This document shows positions 57,901 through 64,000 of a stretch of 64,000 nt of DNA, piece after piece; position 1 is the first letter of the stretch, and the number at the start of each line of letters is the position of its first letter. The DNA is from Nansenia antarctica (lineage: Eukaryota > Chordata > Actinopteri > Argentiniformes > Microstomatidae). Position numbers and translations under genes: made by a program. The notes beneath the pieces were generated by a model that made no database searches, was not told where the DNA came from, and was given only the letters and a program-made list of their open reading frames with translations. The stretch spans positions 24,171,762-24,235,761 of the forward strand of contig OZ022339.1 of assembly GCA_963989245.1 (NCBI GenBank). Direction: 5' to 3'.

Positions 57901-60900
57901 ATTTGTATAGCGCTTTTCCTGCAAACGTTGCAGCTCAAAGTGCTCCAATCATTATATAATCATAATTTCATTATTTAGTAATTTAAAGGCAATATTAAAA
58001 AGATGGGTTTTTAGTCTTGACTTGAACATATGTGCTGAGGTTGCATCCCTAATGTAAACTGGCAGTGCATTCCACAATCTGGGTGCATAAAATGAGAATG
58101 CAGCCTCACCAAATCTCTTCTTTTGTACATGTGGTACACAGAGAAAACCAGCGTCAGAAGACCTGAGAGCTCTATTGGGCTGATATGCTAGCAAAATGTC
58201 TTTCAGATATTCTGGTGCTGTGCCAGTGAGAGCTTTATAAACAAGCAGAAGGATCTTGAAATCTATTCTGAACTTAACAGGAATAAAGAGATATAAATGG
58301 AGACTGTTCAAACAGAGACTAAGCTGTGTGAGAGTACGATGAACCATCTGGTGACTTCACCATTGGTTTGTTTCTCTTTCTCTTTGCCAAAATACCAGGC
58401 GAAGAAAGCTTTGGTGAAGGATACAAGTATGTACATGTCATAGAATCAGATAACACAAAAAGCCTGATTTATGTGATTTTGGTGATTTTAATTTATTTTA
58501 ATTAAAGTGATTTTAATTTATTTATTTCTCTTGTTGTATTTTGTTGTATTATAATGTATTAGAATTGTATTGTATTGTATTGTATTGTATTATACTGTAA
58601 TGTATTGATTGTGTGTGGACCCCACTAATAGTAGCCATTGGTTAATGGCTAATGGGGATCCAAATAAACAAACTAACTAACAGGAAGGACAGTGAAGGAG
58701 GGTGACAGTGAAGGAGGGTGACAGTGAAGGAGGGTGACAGTGAAGGAGGGTGACAGTGAAGGAGGTGGACAGTAGAGGAGGTGGACAGTGAAGGAGGGTG
58801 ACAGTGAAGGATGTTGACAGTGAAGGAGGGTGACAGGGTGAAGGAGGGTGACAGTGAAGGATATTGACAGTGAAGGAGGGTGACAGTGAAGGAAATGGAC
58901 AGTGAAGGAGGTGGACAGTGAAGGAGGTGGACAGTGAAGGAGGTGGACAGTGAAGGAGGTGGACAGTGAAGGAGGTTGACAGTGAAGGAGGTTGACAGTG
59001 AAGGAGGTGGACAGTGAAGGAGGTTGACAGTGAAGGAGGGTGACAGTGAACGACGTAGACAGTGAAGGAGGAGGACAGTGAAGGAGGTGGACAGTGAAGG
59101 AGGTTGACAGTGAAGGAGGGTGACAGTGAACGACGTAGACAGTGAAGGAGGAGGACAGTGAAGGAGGGTGACAGTGCAGGAGGTTTACAGTGCAGTGGCT
59201 TACTTACCTCTCCAGCATCGCCATTATCATAGGAGGAAAGACAAGTATGGGCATGGGGAGGACCACCCTGGTCAGGGCTGTCTCTAACAGGGCCTGTGGT
59301 AAACAACAGACAACAGTCAGACGTCATGTACAAACCTCTTTATAACCAAACATGATTTCATACAACATTGTTGGCTTTAGTAATCAAACACTTTATGTCA
59401 CTGCATTCAAAATGTAACATTTGTGACAGAAGAAAAAACGTGTCAAGGCATTGCATCAGGTAATAAATAGTCTGAGCCTTTACCCACTGTTGTGGATTTA
59501 TTTGATTCTTAATAGATTTTGTAAAATGTATAAAGCTTATTTATAAAACAATTATAGAGCTTAGATCAATTGTCTCCAAAGAGGCCTTTTATTAAGCAAA
59601 GTTACGTGAGCGCAGAGAGAAACGAGCAGACCAATAAGCAAGAAGCAAAAGCCAAAAGCCCCCATCGATGGGCGGGACTCATACTTATAGAACTGTCCTT
59701 GGTCATGAGGTCACTATTCTTGGGGACCAATCATATTTATACAAATCTGTGATTACACAAGTTATGGGCCCTGTCCATAGTCAGAATTATTCACTGCGCC
59801 ACAGATCTTGGCCCATCCCTTACAGGAAGGAAATGGGCCTTCCTTGAGTGCTGCTAGATTCGCCAAACTGTAGAGAGACTTACATTTCTCAGTATAAAAT
59901 GATATAAAACGACAACACCACTTACATGCCTGGCAGCTACTTTAGACATGCCCACCACGTTGCCGTTGTCGTCCAGCACGTTGATGCCCTCTGCCAACTC
60001 TGTGTGCCTCATGAGGACTACATTACATACGTTGGCACTGGCTGTGGAGGAGAGAGAGAGAGGGGATGAGCAGGAGAAGAGGGAACCACTCTTCTAATGA
60101 TCACAAGGTTGGCAGATCGGCGGTTCGACCCCCGGCTGGCCACATGTCGAAGTGTCCTTGGGCAAGACACTGAACCCCAAAATTGCTCTCAGTGAGCGGG
60201 TCGGCGCCTTGCATGGCAGCTTGCCGCCATTGGTGTGTGAATGTGTGTGTGGGTGAATGAGAGGCCGTTGTAAAGCGCTTTGGATAAAGGCGCTATATAA
60301 GTGCAGTCCATCCATTTATGAATAGGACTATGCCAATGACACGAACGAATGCAAAAGACAAATCAACTGTCACAGGCAAACTATATCTATAGAGATGAAT
60401 AAAAAGAGCTGTGGCACCGAGGGAAACATCAGCAGTGTTGTTGTCGCCATGTGTAGTCATAGTCACGGGGGTTAGCATGAACACAAATGTTAATATAGAT
60501 GGACCTGTCTCCTTGACTCTAATAAAAAATAAGGAAAACTCATTTTAGAGAGTTTAGTATTCCTGCCCGAAGCCTTTTCAATTTAAGACAACAGCATTGT
60601 GAGTTATCTTTACTTAGGGCTGGAGGGCTGAGGGGGTCGGAGTGGGAGTAGAATTAAATTGACTGAGTAAATAGCTATTTTACCTACAAGGGATTTTTTT
60701 TTATACAGACCAATTAATAGTAGGTGAGATAGGGGGGTTGGTATGGTACGGCATAAAACACAGCTAATGCCGTAAAGGACGACCTTGAAGGATTCCAATC
60801 GAACCTAAAGAACGCCTCTATGGGACAGCGATAGCAGGATTGATTTTTTTTTGTTATGTTTTATAGTACTTGGATATAAAGCTAAATATCCTCCACATTG

Positions 60901-63756
60901 AGCTAAACATTGCAACATGTTAATATAATTGCATTCATCTATATTATGAATAAGGTATATAATCTTTTCCTCATAATTACTCGGAAATAATCAAATCGAA
61001 TGAGACATATTTCAGAAGACAAAGACCAAATCATCCCTTCATAATTCTGGAGGTGTGAATCTCTGCCCCCAAGAAGCCCTTAACCATCTAATTAAATGAC
61101 AGTCTGGTGCTTGATTAGGTTATTACAATTAAATCTACCCCTTAAGTAACCAGTCAAACAAAATCAGGGCCAAATTTCAAACGCCACCTTCGGTTCTGGT
61201 TGGTTCAATTAACCGTTTTAATTACCTTTTATATGAGGAATAGTGAAAACAACAACAACAACAACAACAACAACGACGAACAAACAGAAATCAGGTAAAT
61301 GGAGCCTTGACATAGAGACCACTTTAGGGGTAATTATCCAATTTGTTTGCGGCAGCAGAGTTCTAACGAGGAGCCAATTACCAGGCGAAGGCAGGGCTGC
61401 AGGAACCTGTTGATTTAATTAGAGGGGCCGCCGGGGCCAGGGAGGGGGCAGGGAAACAATTTAATTACAACCAAGCAGCCTTGGGCATCGTGGGAGAGAC
61501 TATTCTCCTGGGTGAGGGTGTGTGTGTTTTTTTGGGGGGGGGGTGAGGGGGTGGGGGGTGGCATGAAAGGGGCTTTGTGGATACACAACAGTGTGATGTA
61601 AAAAAGCTCCTAACACGTCGTTTCCCCCTTAGAGAGCAAAAACGAAGAAGAAGAAAATTTGACAGATAGCCAATGTAAGTAAACACCTTGCTGAACACAC
61701 AGTGAACTGTGTTCCGTTTTTCATACGTTATGTTATACTAATCATCTTCATATACCTCTGTTGATATTTTTCAATGGCGTCACATAGTCTTGGACAGAAC
61801 CTCTGACCTCTGAACTCCTACGGTACATAGTACATACCGACGGCAGGGAAGGGGATGAACCTCTGTACCAGGAGACGGGTGGCGGGGCTGAACCTGTTGG
61901 CTCTCTTGCATAGTAAGTTCAGTCCTACCTGCAAAACAACAACAAACCCCCGATGAATGCTAACAATAATGAGACGGTTTAAGAACAAACATCTTGATTT
62001 AAAAACAAGGTTACACTATTATATGTCAAGCTGTTTAACACTATGCAAACTGTTAACAATAGCAAAACGCAAAACACATAACAACGGATTAAATTGCTTC
62101 AAGAACTCAGAAACAGCCTGGTTTGTTGTTATGACAACCAAAGTTGTAGGTGCCGCCTCCCCCTAATTCACAACAGCAGATATCTCATCCGTGATTACAA
62201 ATTCACAATGAAAACATGCCGATTCACACAACACAATTATGTATGATACTGTAATGGAGATTATTTTATTTGTGAGAATTGGCAGATTTTTTTTGTATTT
62301 TGTTTCTTTGGGAGAAAAAACAGTGGCTCCATTAATCTATTATCAGCTGGACTATCGTGAACTTAGTAGTGTACTTCTTCATCATGTCTTTTAACCCAAC
62401 TTTAACTTATAATATTGAGTGTGTGGATGCTCTAGACCTGCGGTAGTAAGTAACCCTCTGGTAAAACCAACTGCCGCACACAGATGCACACCACACCACA
62501 CCACACCACACCACACCACACCACCACACCCTTCCTGTCGTTACCTCTCCCCAGGCAGGGGGTAGTCAGAGAGGCTGTGGTTTAATTGGTGAGGTCCCCC
62601 CCTCCCCCCTTCCCCCTCCCCCCGCCTGCCCTGTCGTTCCTCCCCTTAGACACGGTGTGATCTGCCCTGGCGGTTGCCGTTGTCATGGCTCGGGGGCCTC
62701 AGCCGGAAGCCCAGCGGGACGGCTAATTGGCTGGTTTAAACCCTCTGTCCACATGAGGGGTAGAGGCAGGCAGGCAGGACGACTCTTCTTGCCTTTGACA
62801 TCAGCATGTCGTGAGCTTAGAATCATAAGGTTCTATCTCCGTTTAGAAGGTTCTATCTCCGTTTAGGGCAGTTCAGAGATATTGAGCGTCAAAGTTTTTA
62901 CATTCCATTATGTTTTGTGAGATGGAACCTTTGTATTTGATTAATTACTAACTCAAAAAATGTCAACATTTTAAAATAAACACCACACAGGCGTTAATAA
63001 ACACCTAATGGATCAGATTATGTAAAAAACTCAATTTTGACAAATTATAATTCTAACGTCACAATGTATGTTTGCCACTACAACCAAAAAGGCTTTGAGA
63101 GGCTATTTTCATTTTTGGATTGTCAATAACTGAGCATTAAATTCAACCAAACAATGTCCTTGTTCCTATCTATCGAAACGAAAATCTATCTATCGATCTA
63201 TTTGCTCATTCAAAAAGGTTCGATCGTTCAATAACAGTTAAGGCTTTATGAGTATGAACGCTTACTGCAATGGAGACTGCGCTGGTCACTGCTCCTAGGT
63301 ATCCTTGGAAGAATGTGGAAGTAGGAGTGGGCTAAAATGACAACACACAATGTTATGATTACAATATGAAACACAATAACTTTTCGTGAGCTTAGAATTA
63401 TAAGGTTCTATCTCTGCTTAAGGTAGTTCAGAGATATTGAGCGTCAAAGTATTATGTTTTGTTAGATGGAACCTTTGTATTTCATTAATTACTAACTAAA
63501 AAATGTAAACATTTTAAAAATAACACCACACAGGCATTAATAAACACCTAATGGATCAGATTATGTAAAAGAAAATCAATTTTGACAAAAATGGAGATAG
63601 AACCTTATTAATTCTAACGTCACGTTTTGGCAAAAATGAAGATATTTACCAAACTACATTGACTTGATCTGACCCGTTGGAGAACTGATTAAACTGTACC
63701 TTGCTAGCGTTGCGGTTGCAGTAATTGACACAGGCGTTATGACTCTGGTTTAGCCA
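50369..63756 (-). CDS. sfxn5: Sideroflexin 5, C-terminal seven exons (5' part outside window)
   Basis: Exons in transcript order: 63700-63756, 63266-63331, 61838-61928, 59926-60041, 59208-59293, 54953-55070 and 50369-50446 (stop TGA). All have GT-AG boundaries and compatible phases, giving 203 residues. The reading starts WLNQSHNACVNYCNRNASK and ends SQLEPEIAMATRCKTVTYNKGL, matching vertebrate SFXN5 throughout. About 135 N-terminal residues lie beyond the right edge. Sideroflexins are multi-pass carriers of the mitochondrial inner membrane; SFXN1 carries serine and SFXN5 has been linked to citrate transport. Hydrophobic segments seen: FFQGYLGAVTSAVSIAVGL, VVLPMPILVFPPMIMAM and SLVCLAAFGLALPLAISLF. 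It is convergent with emx1. Introns carry L2, SINE, hAT and MITE insertions. Confidence 0.93.
51455..51880. mobile_element. Non-autonomous palindromic element, copy 2
   Basis: Inserted in the L2 reverse-transcriptase sequence between the LGPVLF and YKLPLG coding segments. The first part (51455-51577) is a large hairpin: GCAATATCACAC...GTGCTGTTATAC is repeated inverted as GTATAACAGCAC...GTGTGATATTGC. The remainder matches 25003-25398 in opposite orientation. It does not code for protein. Confidence 0.7.
51962..52679. mobile_element. hAT-type non-autonomous element nested in L2
   Basis: Starts CAGGGGTGCTCA and ends TGAGCACCCCTG, 12-bp perfect inverted termini. It has an exact 8-bp target duplication CCCTAGAC (51954-51961 and 52680-52687). 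The interior holds GATCGCGATCGACCGGTCGATCGC near the left end and a long CA/CAGA microsatellite (52171-52383). No transposase is present. The termini share CAGGGGTGC with the element at 15110-16119. Confidence 0.88.
52171..52383. repeat. Compound (CA)n/(CAGA)n microsatellite
   Basis: CA runs alternating with CAGA blocks inside the hAT element at 51962-52679. Long open frames here on both strands are low-complexity artefacts. Confidence 0.92.
52920..53106 (+). mobile_element. tRNA-derived SINE nested in L2
   Basis: A box TGGTCCAGCGG (52931-52941) and B box GGTTCGAATC (52988-52997). It ends in an A-rich AATAAAATGAAAGAAAAAAA tail. The flanks TTCTCTAGGAT (52909-52919) and TTCTGTAGGAT (53107-53117) form an 11-bp target duplication with one mismatch, cut into the L2 coding sequence. 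Confidence 0.8.
53510..54720. other. sfxn5 intron, no gene recognised
   Basis: It holds a CCAG/ACTG tetranucleotide run (about 54148-54240). Otherwise it is mixed sequence without a recognisable family. Confidence 0.4.
54148..54240. repeat. (CCAG)n and (ACTG)n tetranucleotide repeat
   Basis: Short CCAG run followed by about 16 ACTG/ACTC units. Confidence 0.85.
54726..54893 (+). mobile_element. tRNA-derived SINE (second type)
   Basis: A box GGTGGCGTAGCGGGTTAAGC and B box GGTTTGATTCCGG are followed by CCTGCATGTCATCCC, CTTCCTGTCTAAA and a CTGTCAATAAAAATGAAAAA tail. The body layout (…CCCTC…CTGTC…AATAAAA) is similar to the SINE at 52920-53106. It lies about 60 bp from the sfxn5 exon at 54953-55070. 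Confidence 0.75.
55135..55502. mobile_element. hAT-like MITE
   Basis: Starts CAGGGTTCC and ends GGAACCCTG as inverted termini. The interior consists of repeated TTTAAGACC / TTTTAGACCT motifs on both sides of a central unique part. A clean 8-bp target duplication was not found. No coding capacity. Confidence 0.6.
56004..56248 (+). mobile_element. tRNA-derived SINE (copy B)
   Basis: GGCTGTGGTGCGCAGGAGGT head, GTCTAATGATCGCAAGGTC, GCTTCGAGCCCC (B box), GTGTCCTTGGGCAAGACACT body, AAAGCGCTTTGGAATAAGGC tail. Same family as 48914-49194. GA and GT runs follow it. Confidence 0.8.
56272..56316. repeat. (GT)n microsatellite
   Basis: GT repeat following the SINE at 56004-56248. Confidence 0.9.
56651..57034. 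mobile_element. hAT-like MITE
   Basis: Starts CAGTGGTGTAGTCTA and ends TAGACTACACCACTG: the first 14 bases are perfect inverted termini. TATACCCACTAG recurs internally near both ends. Flanks AGCTGCTG and TGTTGCTG match at 6 of 8 positions, a decayed 8-bp target duplication. It does not code for protein. Confidence 0.75.
57355..57495. repeat. (GA)n microsatellite interrupted by a SINE tail
   Basis: Two GA tracts (57355-57379 and about 57426-57495) are separated by AAGCGCTTTGGAATAAGGCG and CTATATAAGTCAGTCC, the 3' tail of the SINE family seen at 56004. Confidence 0.85.
57633..57728. repeat. Tandem duplication, 49-bp period
   Basis: CTACTGTCTGTCCGTCTGTC followed by ACGGGACGTCCCTATAAACA is present twice in tandem (57633-57681 and 57682-57728). 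Confidence 0.85.
57871..58347 (-). mobile_element. L2-type LINE 3' end, in an sfxn5 intron
   Basis: The left end is an AAT run and TATTTGTATAGCGCTTTTCC...CTCAAAGTGCT. On the minus strand the ORF at 57952-58347 reads RIDFKILLLVYKALTGTAPE, SSDAGFLCVPHVQKKRFGEA and FSFYAPRLWNALP, the C-terminus of fish L2 proteins. The copy is 5'-truncated. Confidence 0.8.
58681..59185. repeat. 16-bp minisatellite next to an sfxn5 exon
   Basis: About 30 copies of ACAGTGAAGGAGG(G/T)(T/G)G. The array ends about 20 bp from the donor of the sfxn5 exon 59208-59293. A larger internal duplication repeats the AACGACGTAGACAGTGAAGG variant at 59049 and 59129. The long open frame on the minus strand here is a by-product of the repeat. 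Confidence 0.92.
60092..60318 (+). mobile_element. tRNA-derived SINE (copy C, 5'-truncated)
   Basis: Starts at CTTCTAATGATCACAAGG, then GGCGGTTCGACCCCCGG (B box), GTGTCCTTGGGCAAGACACT and AAAGCGCTTTGGATAAAGGC. The A-box end of the head is missing. Same family as 48914 and 56004. Confidence 0.75.
60330..61830. other. sfxn5 intron, no gene recognised
   Basis: Mostly unique-looking sequence with a CAA run (61247-61275) and G-rich patches (61430-61560). Nothing coding was recognised. Confidence 0.4.
62488..62526. repeat. (CACAC)n pentanucleotide repeat
   Basis: About seven copies of ACACC/CACAC in tandem, in an sfxn5 intron. Confidence 0.85.
62810..63063 (+). mobile_element. MITE family copy 4, in an sfxn5 intron
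   Basis: Exact 4-bp duplication ATGT (62806-62809 and 63064-63067). The left end carries a tandem duplication of AAGGTTCTATCTCCGTTTAG. The right inverted repeat has lost about 25 bp (no GGAGATAGAACC). Confidence 0.85.
63385..63624 (+). mobile_element. MITE family copy 5, in an sfxn5 intron
   Basis: Flanked by TTTT on both sides (63381-63384 and 63625-63628), with the usual GTGAGCTTAGAATTATAAGG and CCTTATTAATTCTAACGTCAC ends. It makes up about two thirds of the 368-bp intron between the exons at 63266-63331 and 63700-63756. Confidence 0.82.
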
Positions 63757-64000
63757 CTGAAAAGAGTAGAGGGGGAGAGGAGAGCAGGCAGAGAGAGGTA
63801 AGAGTAACAAAGGGTTGTTAATAAATGCTTAATACATATTACACTTTGCACATACCCATCACAACAGTACAGTACTAGGAGTGAACGGTGAAAAGACTTG
63901 ACACCAAGCTTCACAAACACCAAGAGTAGTACAGAAACATATCACTACTACAGGTGGAGACTACAGTAGTTAAAATGACCTTTCAGTGCACACACACACA

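Noticed and set aside
58677..59333. 218-residue minus-strand ORF rich in SFTVxLLHC repeats
   Set aside because: Produced by the 16-bp minisatellite; only its edge overlaps a real sfxn5 exon, in another frame.

Overview
The window reads as nuclear DNA of a teleost fish. It holds parts of four intron-containing vertebrate genes, with spliced products that match vertebrate families closely. The rest is dense with fish-type mobile DNA: L2, Rex/CR1-like, Tx1/L1-like and endonuclease-type LINEs, tRNA-derived SINEs, hAT, piggyBac and Tc1 remnants, a Ty3/Gypsy element, and long CA, GA and AAT microsatellites. The species cannot be named from the sequence alone.

Layout. 1-12.3 kb is repeat-rich and gene-poor: a piggyBac-like MITE (612-1251), a Ty3/Gypsy retrotransposon (4591-8790, gag and pol separated by one in-frame UAG), a decayed Tc1 element and an L2 tail. 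12.75-17.96 kb on the minus strand is a complete ccdc130/yju2b gene, a spliceosome-associated YJU2/CWC16-family protein; all nine coding exons can be joined in frame. Its fourth coding intron holds about 20 copies of a 30-bp tandem unit that is a copy of the intron 4/exon 5 splice acceptor, and a 1-kb hAT-type insertion splits that array. 18-29 kb holds LINE fragments, SINEs and a 5S rRNA-derived pseudogene. 31.7-32.84 kb is noto (notochord homeobox, three exons, TATA box) on the plus strand, and 41.75-46.01 kb is emx1 (three exons) on the same strand. 50.37-63.76 kb on the minus strand is the last seven exons of sfxn5 (sideroflexin 5); its 5' exons lie beyond the right edge.

noto and emx1 share exon number, splice phases, a 185-bp middle exon, the intron position inside the homeobox and an N-terminal FTI-type motif, as expected of ancient tandem homeobox paralogues. 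emx1 and sfxn5 converge tail to tail, the arrangement known from other vertebrates.

The most unusual feature is the ccdc130 splice-acceptor minisatellite: alternative acceptors 30 nt apart that could add ten-residue in-frame steps inside the zinc-binding core of a splicing protein. Also notable are a five-copy MITE family with 4-bp target duplications, a perfect 43-bp inverted repeat carrying telomere-like motifs, and a long GT array that starts a few bases after the emx1 exon 1 donor and contains a second copy of that donor.
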